The notes under the pieces: generated by a model
Databases searched by the model: none
What the model saw: only the letters and a program-made list of their open reading frames with translations
Told to the model about the DNA's origin: nothing
Shown: piece by piece, positions 53,109 to 60,904 of the stretch
Numbering within the stretch: the stretch's first letter is position 1
Layout of the letters: the number at the start of each line of letters is the position of its first letter
Made by a program: the position numbers and the translations under genes
Assembly (NCBI RefSeq): GCF_010468615.1
Contig: NZ_WUEH01000006.1
Location: 120,497-184,496 of the forward strand
Source: Pseudodesulfovibrio sp. JC047
GTDB taxonomy: Bacteria > Desulfobacterota > Desulfovibrionia > Desulfovibrionales > Desulfovibrionaceae
Length of the DNA: 64,000 bases
Direction of reading: 5' to 3'

Positions 53109-55127
53109 TCAGGTGTGATCCGGTTCCGTGTTCTTGTGGGAAAAGGCCGTGTCGGTCATGTGTCGAATGGTGTTGAAAAGTGTGCTTTTCTTGACGGGTT
53201 TGGGGATGTGTATATCGGCTCCCGCCTTGAGACACCGTTTGGCGTCTTCATCCAGTGCATGGGCTGTCATCGCCGCTATCGGTGTCCGTGCGAGATCGTG
53301 TGTTGCCTCCCATGAACGGATGGCCTGTATCGCAGAGTAGCCGTCCATGAGTGGCATTTGAATGTCCATGAGAATCAGGTCCCAGCCGCCCTGTTTGAAG
53401 ACCTCGACACCTTCGAGACCGTTTTCGATAACGGTGAGGGAGCACGGAGTCCCCTTAAGATAGGTTTGAATGACAAATGCGTTGTATTTGGAATCTTCCA
53501 TCATCAGGATGGACGCTTTGGGCAGCGGTTTTTCCTCTTTTGAAACACGGCCTTCGCCGGATGGAGTTTTCGTGTTGGTATCCGCGTTGAAACTGGCTGT
53601 GAAATGGAATGTACTGCCGCGTCCCGGCGTGCTTTCCGCCCAGATACGACCATTCATGAGTTGGGTGAGTTGTTTGCTGATCGCCAGTCCCAGTCCGGTG
53701 CCGCCGAATTCCCGGGTGGTGGAGCTGTCGGCCTGGGTGAATGAATCGAAAATTGTAGAGAGTTTGTCGCCGGATATCCCCACACCCGTGTCTGTGATGG
53801 AAAATTGAATGGTAATTTTCCCGGCCGGTCCTGGTGTCGGCTGAACCGTCATGTCCACAGAACCGGAGTCGGTGAATTTGACGGCATTGCCCAGCAGGTT
53901 GAGGAGTATTTGTTGCAGTCGGGTCGGGTCACCCTGAAGGCGGTCCGGAATCTGCGAGGAGACCGAATAGGTCAGCTCCAACCCCTTTTGATCGCTTTTT
54001 GTCTCGATGATGGTGCAGATTTTTTCGGTGAGTTTTTTCAGGGAAAACCAGGTTGATTCAAGTGTGAGGTGCCCGGCTTCGATTTTTGACAGGTCCAGAA
54101 TGTCATCCAGAATTTCCAGCAGACTTTCTCCGGCTGTGCGAAAGACACTGACGTACTTAGCTTGCGCTTTTGAAAGGTCTGTTTCCCAGAGAATGTCGGC
54201 CATGCCGAGAATGGCATTCATTGGAGTGCGGATCTCATGGCTCATGCTCGCCAGAAAATTGCTTTTTGCCTTATTTGCCACTTCTGCGGCCTTTTTGGAT
54301 GTGCTGAGTTCTTGAAGGGCGGTGTTGAGGGATTGGTTTTTGGCCTCCAGTTCCTCGGTCCGTTCCTTGACCGTCATTTCAAGTATGTTCTGATGGTTCT
54401 GGAGTTTGGAGTTGGCCTCTTGAAGGTCATCAATGAGATGGCGGACGGATTCTCGCATGTCGTCAATGGCTCGGGCAAGGTTGCCAAGTTCGTTGGGGGC
54501 AGAAGTGTCGATGGCGGCATCGAGATTCCCGTCTGCGATGAAGGAGGCCGACGTTTCAAGTTGTTTGAGTGGGGCAAAGAACTTTTTTCGGGTAAATAGA
54601 AAGGCCGACAAGGATATCGCTGCGATAAGCAGGACGGCGAGAATTAAGGTTGCAACGGCGTACAGGCCGATTTCTTCATGAAATTTTTCCGTGGTGATCG
54701 CTACCCTGAAGGTTCCGATCCAGTCACCGTATTTTTTGATTTCAACGGATTTGGTCAGGAAATGGCGATTGTTTTGAAAAAAGGAGTATGGCTTGTCCGC
54801 ATAGTGTGGGCGAACTTTGACGGCCATGACTTCCCGGCCGGTCACGACTTCCGCGAATACGACTGCTTCATCCTGAAAAACCGCGTCAATGAAATCTTTG
54901 GCAGAGGCGTGGTCCACCTGCCACACGGCGGAAGCCAGACTGATTCTGGCTAAGTGTGAAAGGTTGTCGGTGTGTTCACCAAGATGCAATTTGAGACGGT
55001 AGGCATTGAAACCGATGATCGCCGCAGAAAAACACAGCACAATAATACCGATCAATCCCATTTGCAGGAGAGCGGATCGACGGCTGAGAGAATATGCTTT
55101 GGTCAACGTGCGTGTGTCCGGGGTCAT
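53109..55127 (-). CDS. Hybrid histidine kinase: HAMP-HisKA-HATPase-REC
   Basis: 672 residues. Helix about 23-43, periplasmic region to about 165, helix about 170-195, HAMP, coiled coil rich in Glu/Lys, HisKA with phospho-acceptor His in [20 protein letters not shown] (around residue 300), HATPase with [17 protein letters not shown] and [12 protein letters not shown], and a C-terminal receiver (around 545-650) with [13 protein letters not shown] membrane sensor that phosphorylates its own receiver. First gene of the kinase-binding protein-phosphatase group. No Hpt or separate response regulator gene lies nearby. Confidence 0.92.
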   Translation of the reverse strand: MTPDTRTLTKAYSLSRRSALLQMGLIGIIVLCFSAAIIGFNAYRLKLHLGEHTDNLSHLARISLASAVWQVDHASAKDFIDAVFQDEAVVFAEVVTGREVMAVKVRPHYADKPYSFFQNNRHFLTKSVEIKKYGDWIGTFRVAITTEKFHEEIGLYAVATLILAVLLIAAISLSAFLFTRKKFFAPLKQLETSASFIADGNLDAAIDTSAPNELGNLARAIDDMRESVRHLIDDLQEANSKLQNHQNILEMTVKERTEELEAKNQSLNTALQELSTSKKAAEVANKAKSNFLASMSHEIRTPMNAILGMADILWETDLSKAQAKYVSVFRTAGESLLEILDDILDLSKIEAGHLTLESTWFSLKKLTEKICTIIETKSDQKGLELTYSVSSQIPDRLQGDPTRLQQILLNLLGNAVKFTDSGSVDMTVQPTPGPAGKITIQFSITDTGVGISGDKLSTIFDSFTQADSSTTREFGGTGLGLAISKQLTQLMNGRIWAESTPGRGSTFHFTASFNADTNTKTPSGEGRVSKEEKPLPKASILMMEDSKYNAFVIQTYLKGTPCSLTVIENGLEGVEVFKQGGWDLILMDIQMPLMDGYSAIQAIRSWEATHDLARTPIAAMTAHALDEDAKRCLKAGADIHIPKPVKKSTLFNTIRHMTDTAFSHKNTEPDHT

Positions 55128-55367
55128 CTATCAGTCTCTTTTTATGTGTTCACATCACGGAATCCATATGATGTTCACGATATTTTCGCAAGATGACAGA
55201 TCGATTTATGTGGAGACTCGTTGAGAAAACGCGAATCGTATCGTGTCGACGGCGTGTTGATATTGGGAAAGCCCTTGTTGGTCGTTTGGGTTGGGACAGT
55301 TGAGGGTGCGGTCTGCGTGTTGTCTCAGGTCTTCAGAAGGAACAGGTGTAGGGGACGGATAGCAGAC

Positions 55368-55395
55368 AAAAAAAGGCCGGACAGCGTGTCCAGCC
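55368..55395 (-). terminator. Terminator after the second CII-like gene
   Basis: Minus-strand GGCTGGACA and TGTCCGGCC (one wobble) followed by seven T residues. The rest of the 55128-55417 gap shows no gene. Confidence 0.85.
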
Positions 55396-55417
55396 CTGGA
55401 AAAATTGAAAATATGGA

Positions 55418-55666
55418 TCACGCGGTGCAGCTGTCCAGATTATACCCCATTTCAACGGCCATGTATTTGAGTGGTCGAACGTCATGCGTGACCTTCATGA
55501 TATCCAATAACGTTTCTGCCCCGAGTTTTGCACTCACGTCAAAGGGATTGATTTCACGCATGAGCGTGGAGTAAGGCTTGTTGATTTTTTGCGCCACGAC
55601 CTTGGCTTGAATGCCACTGTCGAGAATGCAATCCTGCACGACTTTGGTCACATTTTTTTCGAACAT
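55418..55666 (-). CDS. Phage CII-like regulator (paralogue 2)
   Basis: 82 residues. MFEKNVTKVVQDCILDSG, KPYSTLMREINPFDVSAKLGAETLLDIMKVTHDVRPLKYMAVEMGY: the same core as paralogue 1 with about half the residues identical. ATG 55666 follows GGGAGGGATCT; the longer frame to 55720 lacks support. Shares the DNA-binding CII fold. Upstream lies an array of TGCGACA heptamers that could be its operator. Confidence 0.75.
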   Translation of the reverse strand: MFEKNVTKVVQDCILDSGIQAKVVAQKINKPYSTLMREINPFDVSAKLGAETLLDIMKVTHDVRPLKYMAVEMGYNLDSCTA

Positions 55667-55817
55667 AGATCCCTCCCACATGTTTGTATGTCGTTTACGT
55701 TCTCCCCTAGTGGAATACATGTAGCAACAGCCGTGCCATGCAAATATATTTCACATTATATCATAAAATTTCTATGGGTTAGAGTAATTATTCCTGCTTG
55801 GCCGACGGTAAGAAGTG

Positions 55818-55882
55818 TGTCGCACGAGTGGCACTTTTGCGACATATGCGACATTTAGCAGCAAAAACTGTCGCAATGCGAC
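55818..55882. promoter_or_regulatory. Array of five TGCGAC(A) heptamers
   Basis: TGTCGCA (55818), TGCGACA (55838), TGCGACA (55847), TGTCGCA (55869) and TGCGACG (55876-55882 region): five copies in both orientations within 65 bp, 150 bp before the CII-like start. The cluster is far denser than chance and lies in non-coding sequence, so a protein binding site array is likely. The remaining 55667-55905 bases show nothing else. Confidence 0.55.
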
Positions 55883-55905
55883 GTTTTCGGGTGTGAATCG
55901 TGCAC

Positions 55906-55934
55906 AAAAAAAGGGAGTCGCCAAGGCGACTCCC
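55906..55934 (-). terminator. Terminator of a short minus-strand transcript
   Basis: Perfect 10-bp arms GGGAGTCGCC and GGCGACTCCC with a 2-nt loop, followed on the minus strand by TTTTTTT. It probably ends the transcript from tetR and the small frame. Confidence 0.9.
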
Positions 55935-56035
55935 TGAATTCCCCGGTTAAACCGAGGGTCCGAAACGTATCTATCAGGCTTTCAGGTGTGGGTTGCGGTC
56001 CATTCCGATGCCCATAGGAGGTGATTCGTTCGGGA

Positions 56036-56158
56036 CTAAGAATTATGTATGTGCTTCCGTTCTTTCGTCCAGGTTCGCATGGGAATCATATCCTGAAGCC
56101 AATTTCGGCTTTCAGTCATGTTCTTTATGCGTTTGGTCGATGCGAGTTTGGAAAGCAT
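56036..56158 (-). CDS. Possible 40-residue small protein downstream of tetR
   Basis: Frame of 40 codons, MLSKLASTKRIKNMTESRNW ... TKERKHIHNS, basic and rich in Lys/Arg. ACGGAG lies 7 nt before the ATG, and the frame sits 72 bp past the tetR stop on the same strand, before a strong terminator. It could be a small protein or just part of a 3' untranslated RNA. No family recognised. Confidence 0.35.
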   Translation of the reverse strand: MLSKLASTKRIKNMTESRNWLQDMIPMRTWTKERKHIHNS

Positions 56159-56229
56159 GTATTTTCTCCGTAAAAAATGTCAGTTGCCTCCATGTCAGAT
56201 GCGGGGGCGTGTCGTGCTGCCGAGTTGCT

Positions 56230-56820
56230 TTATTGGTTGTCCGATTTCGGATTGTATTTGAGACTGCGCATGACGTGTTTGATTGTTTCAGTAAAAATGT
56301 TGCCGGATTCATACGGGGTCAGCAGACTGGTCCGAACTGAGCCAACAATGTTTCCGTAAATAATCAATGCGGTTTCTTCGAGGGGGAGGTTCCGGATTGA
56401 ACCGTCGGCGATCCCCAGAGACACGCACCGTTTGAGTTCGTCAATGAAGACGCTGAATTTTTCCGCCACTTTTTCGGCATCGAGTCCGGTTTCCATGTGG
56501 CTGAACGGGGAACACCGCAGCAGGATGGAAAAACGGTTTCTGTGCTCTTCGGTAAAATCGAAATAGGCAGTCATGTACCGGCTAATCGCTTCAAGGCCAT
56601 TGGTCTCATGGGCGGTTGCTTCGGCCAGTTGCACAATCAGTCTGTCTGCCATGTCAAATCCAGCGGCCAGGAATAAATCCTGTTTGCTGCCGAAATAATG
56701 AGAAACCAGTCCGAAAGAGACATCGGCCCGATTGGCAACGTCTTTGACGGTTGCTCCGCTGAATCCTTTTTGTGCAAAGGCTTCCTGGGCGGCTTTGAGT
56801 ATGGCTTCTTTTTTTGACAT
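56230..56820 (-). CDS. TetR-family transcriptional regulator
   Basis: 196 residues. N-terminal helix-turn-helix ILKAAQEAFAQKGFSGATVKDVANRADVSFGLVSHYFGSKQDLF, standard TetR, and a divergent helical ligand-binding domain. ATG 56820 gives the usual short N-terminus; a longer frame to 56886 would run over the operators. Two identical palindromes immediately upstream (56841-56889) suggest autorepression. No efflux or metabolic target gene is next to it; the ligand is unknown. Confidence 0.88.
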   Translation of the reverse strand: MSKKEAILKAAQEAFAQKGFSGATVKDVANRADVSFGLVSHYFGSKQDLFLAAGFDMADRLIVQLAEATAHETNGLEAISRYMTAYFDFTEEHRNRFSILLRCSPFSHMETGLDAEKVAEKFSVFIDELKRCVSLGIADGSIRNLPLEETALIIYGNIVGSVRTSLLTPYESGNIFTETIKHVMRSLKYNPKSDNQ

Positions 56821-56840
56821 GTGGTTTTCTCTGTATCGAT

Positions 56841-56889
56841 TGATTGTGCAATCAGTGTCTGAAAGAGATATAGATTGATTGTGCAATCA
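56841..56889. promoter_or_regulatory. Two TGATTG-TG-CAATCA operators upstream of tetR
   Basis: Identical 14-bp palindromes at 56841-56854 and 56876-56889, 35 bp apart, each with perfect 6-bp arms. Placement directly before the tetR start is typical for autoregulated TetR proteins; the second copy implies two bound dimers. Confidence 0.82.
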
Positions 56890-56983
56890 AAGTCAAGCAG
56901 ATTCGGATATATCAGTGCATGATTTTATGAAATCAGATGGGTTTTAGTGGAACAAAAAAAGATAAGAATCTGAAATTGCTCAT

Positions 56984-57007
56984 AAAAAAGCCCCAGGATC
57001 GGGGCTT
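56984..57007. terminator. Terminator after glnS (bidirectional in form)
   Basis: Minus-strand AAGCCCC and GGGGCTT with a 6-nt loop followed by TTTT; A-run on the other side. Confidence 0.85.
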
Positions 57008-57060
57008 TATTTTTTTTGAGCCGAGGTTTTGACCATCGGCGTAAAGGAAACGATGGTTCC

Positions 57061-58836
57061 TTATTTTTTCATCTGTTTTTGAATTTTGGCCCAAGAATCG
57101 CGGAGGGTTGCGGTTCGGTTGAAGACCAATTTTTCGCCCGGCTTGTGGTCTTTTGAGTCCGCGCAGAAATAGCCGGTCCGTTCGAACTGGAAGTTGGTGC
57201 CCGGTGCCATGGTGGCGAGGGCTGGTTCGACATAGCATTCTGTCAGGATTTCCTGAGAATTGGGATCGATATAATCCACGAAGGTCTTGCCTTCTTCCGG
57301 TGCATTGGGATTGTCGATACTGAACAGGTTGGTGTAATTGCGGACTTCCGCCTTGATTCCCTTGGTTGCGGAGACCCAGTGCATGGTGCCTTTGACCTTG
57401 CGTCCACCTTCGAGCCAGCCGCCCTTGGTTTCGGGGTCATAGGTTGCACGGATTTCGGTAATGGTACCGTTTTCGTCTGTGTCGTAGCCAGTACACAAAA
57501 CATAATATGCGCCACGCAGCCGGACTTCTCTGTCCGGTCCCATGCGGAAGAATTTTTTCGGCGGATTTTCCATGAAGTCCGCGCGTTCGATCCAGAGTTC
57601 CTTGGTGAAAGGAACGGTGCGGGTGCCGTAGGATTCATATTCGGGGTGCAGGGCCATTTCGAATTCGTCCACCTGATCGTCCGGGTAATTTTCGATAACC
57701 AGTTTGACTGGATCAACAACGCCCATGTACCGCGCTGCCCGATCGTTCAAGTCCTGGCGCACGCAGTGTTCAAGCAGGGCATATTCCACGGTGGAGGCGG
57801 CCTTTGCCACGCCAATACGGTCGCAGAAGTCACGAATGGATTCCGGGGTGAAGCCACGGCGGCGAAAACCGGAAATGGTCGGCATCCGGGGGTCATCCCA
57901 GCCCGAAACATGTCCTTCCTGCACGAGCTGAATCAGCTTGCGTTTGGACAGGACCGTGCCGGTGATGTTCAGTCGGGCGAATTCATACTGCCAGGGGCGT
58001 TGGTTGAATCCGGGCAGGGCGGCCAATTCTTCATAGATGGTTGCGTTTTCACCGAAGAGTTCGGGCTGTTTCAGTCCTTTCATGAGGGTGTTGACGCACC
58101 AGTCGTAGACAGGACGGTTGTTTTCGAATTCCATGGTGCAGATCGAATGGGTGATGCCTTCCATGGCATCGGACAGCCCATGGGTGAAATCGTACATGGG
58201 ATAGATGCACCATGTATCGCCAGTGCGGTGATGGGTCGCGTGTTTGATGCGATACAGGGCCGGGTCACGAAGCATCAGGTTGGGGGCTGTCATGTCGATC
58301 TTGCCACGCAGGATACATTCGCCGTCAGCCATTTCTCCGGCTTTCATGGCGCGGAAGAGGGAGAGGTTTTCGTCCACAGTCCGATCACGGTAGGGCGAAT
58401 TGATACCGGGTTCTTTGAGCGTGCCACGGTTTTCGCGGATTTTGTCCGCAGACTGATGGTCCACATATGCCATGCCCATTTTGATGAAAAGTTCGGCGAT
58501 GAAATACAGGCGTTCAAAGTAATTTGAAGCAAAGGGATTGGCATCCCACTCAAAGCCGAGCCACTCCACATCTTGACGAATGGAGTCCACGTATTCCATC
58601 TCTTCCTTCACTGGATTGGTGTCATCGAAACGGAGGTTGCATTTGCCGCCGTATTCGCGTGCCAGTCCAAAGTTCAGGCAGATGGATTTGGCATGTCCTA
58701 TGTGCAGATAGCCGTTGGGTTCTGGGGGAAACCGCGTATGGACCCGCTGGCCGTATTTGTCGGTTTCGTTGTCCTTGTCGATGATCTGACGAATGAAGTC
58801 TTTGCCTTTTTCCGGGGCATCGGGCTTAGTGCTCAT
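57061..58836 (-). CDS. glnS: Glutaminyl-tRNA synthetase
   Basis: 591 residues. Class I HIGH motif at residues 45-48 (NGYLHIGHAKS), FDDTNP, and the KMSKS variant VLSKRK; C-terminal beta-barrel anticodon-binding part. Charges tRNA-Gln directly, so the organism does not depend only on the transamidation route for Gln-tRNA. Single gene. Confidence 0.97.
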   Translation of the reverse strand: MSTKPDAPEKGKDFIRQIIDKDNETDKYGQRVHTRFPPEPNGYLHIGHAKSICLNFGLAREYGGKCNLRFDDTNPVKEEMEYVDSIRQDVEWLGFEWDANPFASNYFERLYFIAELFIKMGMAYVDHQSADKIRENRGTLKEPGINSPYRDRTVDENLSLFRAMKAGEMADGECILRGKIDMTAPNLMLRDPALYRIKHATHHRTGDTWCIYPMYDFTHGLSDAMEGITHSICTMEFENNRPVYDWCVNTLMKGLKQPELFGENATIYEELAALPGFNQRPWQYEFARLNITGTVLSKRKLIQLVQEGHVSGWDDPRMPTISGFRRRGFTPESIRDFCDRIGVAKAASTVEYALLEHCVRQDLNDRAARYMGVVDPVKLVIENYPDDQVDEFEMALHPEYESYGTRTVPFTKELWIERADFMENPPKKFFRMGPDREVRLRGAYYVLCTGYDTDENGTITEIRATYDPETKGGWLEGGRKVKGTMHWVSATKGIKAEVRNYTNLFSIDNPNAPEEGKTFVDYIDPNSQEILTECYVEPALATMAPGTNFQFERTGYFCADSKDHKPGEKLVFNRTATLRDSWAKIQKQMKK

Positions 58837-58983
58837 GAAAAATCCTCGTTGTATAGCGTGATCCGTAATCGGAATATATATCGTATGCTGAACGGAATTG
58901 TCAGTAATTATCCTGACGGATTCTGGAAATACGGGAAATCGTCAGGGTGGTCAACGCTCCGGCGTGGGGTGGATTTTACCGTA

Positions 58984-59775
58984 TTATTGATCGGGCGTGG
59001 CCGGTTGGTGCAGCCTTTCGAAAAATGTGTCGATAATTCGATCGAATGCACCGGATTCCTTGAGGAGTCTGTTCGCTTTCAATAATTGCGGCAGGCATTG
59101 GACCAATGAAGATTTTTTGGACAAGGCGAAGTAAACCGGGATGACACTGTCATATCTGAATGTCGCTTTTTTCACTTTGTCGGCGATGTGCAATTCCGCG
59201 ATCAGATAGTCTCCAATACTTTCGGTGACGATAATCGTATTGATTCGACCTGAAATAAGTTTTTTGAAATTTAATGCGTTGTTGTGAATTGGCTGTTTGT
59301 TCAATGACGTGTCCGAATCGAACTGTTCGAAATATTGTGCACCTCGCTGCGTGCCGATGGAACGATGTGACAGGTCAGTATAGTGGATGATATCTGGTGT
59401 GTTGTTGCGGAGATAAAAAACCTTGGCGGATCGTGTCTTGTACGGCGGTTCAAGAAAAATCATGGTGTTTTCTCGATCCTGCCGTTTGAGGATGCCGCTA
59501 ATGATATCAGCGTCACCGGTTTCGATCATGGCAACACCTCGTATCCAGGGGCATGGGACAAAGCGGGGGGTGTATCCGATTTCCTGTAACAAGGCGGTCA
59601 CGAGTCGGATGTCTATCCCGTCAATGGATGTGCCATCCACGATCTTTCAGGGTGGATAATGGTCGGCCACAACCACAGCCTCCCTCGGATCGGTGGCAGG
59701 CTCTTCGGCCAGACACACCGAGGGGGGACACAGAAGCATGAAGCCGATGAGGACGCACCAGATACACTGTTTCAT
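58984..59775 (-). pseudogene. Solute-binding protein (family 3 type) interrupted by in-frame TGA
   Basis: 264 codons with TGA at 59647-59649 (codon 43). Signal peptide MKQCIWCVLIGFMLLCPPS precedes it; after TGA the frame continues as KIVDGTSIDGIDIRLVTALLQEIGY, PCPWIRGVAMIETGDADI..., a good family 3 binding-protein domain. The family usually has Y-P-P-W or Y-P-P-F at this place, so TGA most simply replaces a TGG tryptophan by one base: a nonsense mutation, not a cysteine site. A small hairpin (TGGATG-GCA-CATCCA) begins 7 nt past TGA, so selenocysteine insertion cannot be wholly excluded. The only change needed is a single base, so the gene may be recently inactivated or the base may be a sequencing error. 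Confidence 0.68.
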
Positions 59776-59927
59776 GGTGAATAGTACCTGAAAAAAATAT
59801 TTGTTGTAAAGGGTGCGTGTTCGTGTGCAAAAACGCATTTCAACGATGTTTAAAAATGTTTCGATACGATCAGGGCTTCATGGTTGTCATGATATCGCGT
59901 ACGTCATGTCATATTTAAGGAGAGTAT

Positions 59928-60746
59928 ATGTCATTATTTTCAATAGATTCGAAGAAGTGTCTCAAGGATGGAGCGTGTGCTGCGGACTGCCCGGTGGGGT
60001 GTCTTGTTTTTGAAGCCGGGAAAATCCCGGTCCCGCATGAAAAAAAACAGGCGTATTGTCTGCAATGTGGGCATTGCGTGGCCGTGTGTCCTTCTGGGGC
60101 AATTACGTTGAATGCGTTGCCTGAACCGGGTGTGCGCAAGGAGACGGCCTTGCGGGTATCGAATGCCCAGGGTGAGCAGTTCTTGCGGTCACGCCGGTCG
60201 GTGCGTACATTTCGTGACAAACCGATACCGCGTGAAACGCTGGCGTCCCTGCTGCAAACCGCTGAATATGCGCCGTCCGGGCACAATGCCAGAAAGACCC
60301 GGTGGGCCGTGGCTGATTCTTCCGAAGCGGTGAACCGTGTGGCGAATATCGTGGTGCAGTGGATGCGTCGGGAAGCCGAACAGGAGACTGATTTGGCACG
60401 CTCGCTTCACTTGCCCGGTATTGTTCGGGTGTGGGATTCGGGGCGGGATCTGGTGTGTCGAAATGCACCGGCTCTGGCCGTGGCCTTTGGACCGAAAAAA
60501 GGCATTACCCCGCGTGAAGATGGGGTGCTTGCGGTTTCCTATCTGGATTTGGCGGCAACGGCTGCCGGGCTTGGCGGATGCTGGTGCGGATATGTGACGA
60601 CCGCAGCCATGCACGATCCCGAATTGCGAGCCATGTTTGGGGTGTCGGACGATCAAATGGTGTACGGTTCGATTCTGCTGGGCTGGCCGGTCAGGGCATA
60701 TCCGGCAGTGCCGCCCCGTGCCGAGCCAGGGGTGCGGTGGTTGTAA
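59928..60746 (+). CDS. Ferredoxin-nitroreductase fusion
   Basis: 272 residues. Two [4Fe-4S] clusters in the first 60 residues (C11, C17, C21, C25 in CLKDGACAADCPVGC, and YCLQCGHCVAVCPSG), then a nitroreductase domain of about 200 residues with RSRRSVRTFRDKPIP and EYAPSGHNAR (FMN-binding) and a late AAAGLGGCWCG. The fused ferredoxin can deliver electrons to the flavin, as in Desulfovibrio and clostridial relatives. Possible activities: reduction of nitro compounds, quinones or an unknown oxidant. AAGGAG stands before ATG 59928. An ADP-forming acyl-CoA synthetase gene starts 158 bp downstream. Confidence 0.9.
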   Translation: MSLFSIDSKKCLKDGACAADCPVGCLVFEAGKIPVPHEKKQAYCLQCGHCVAVCPSGAITLNALPEPGVRKETALRVSNAQGEQFLRSRRSVRTFRDKPIPRETLASLLQTAEYAPSGHNARKTRWAVADSSEAVNRVANIVVQWMRREAEQETDLARSLHLPGIVRVWDSGRDLVCRNAPALAVAFGPKKGITPREDGVLAVSYLDLAATAAGLGGCWCGYVTTAAMHDPELRAMFGVSDDQMVYGSILLGWPVRAYPAVPPRAEPGVRWL

Positions 60747-60904
60747 TTCTGGAGTATGGATATGACGTTTCGGCTGCTCTCGTCTGAACGGGCGGAGCGG
60801 CTTTTTGTCCCGGACAAGGCACTGCGTCCCTGTCCGGGGCGGGATAGTGTGTGAAATGATTTGGTTCAGCCAATGGCCCTCAATGGATTTCAGGGAGGAG
60901 AACG

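Noticed and set aside
55825..55845. Sigma-54 promoter at TGGCAC...TTGC
   Set aside because: The spacing between the GG and GC elements is too short for a -24/-12 promoter.
49554..56000. Prophage remnant suggested by two CII-like genes
   Set aside because: No integrase, structural, lysis or replication phage genes are present between or around them.
55993..56340. Plus-strand frame of 115 codons near an AGGAGGTGATT sequence
   Set aside because: The SD-like sequence is not at a usable distance from its start and the translation looks random and cysteine-rich.
59645..59651. Third selenoprotein at the binding-protein TGA
   Set aside because: The family has tryptophan or another aromatic, not cysteine, at this place, and the hairpin is closer than SECIS spacing allows.
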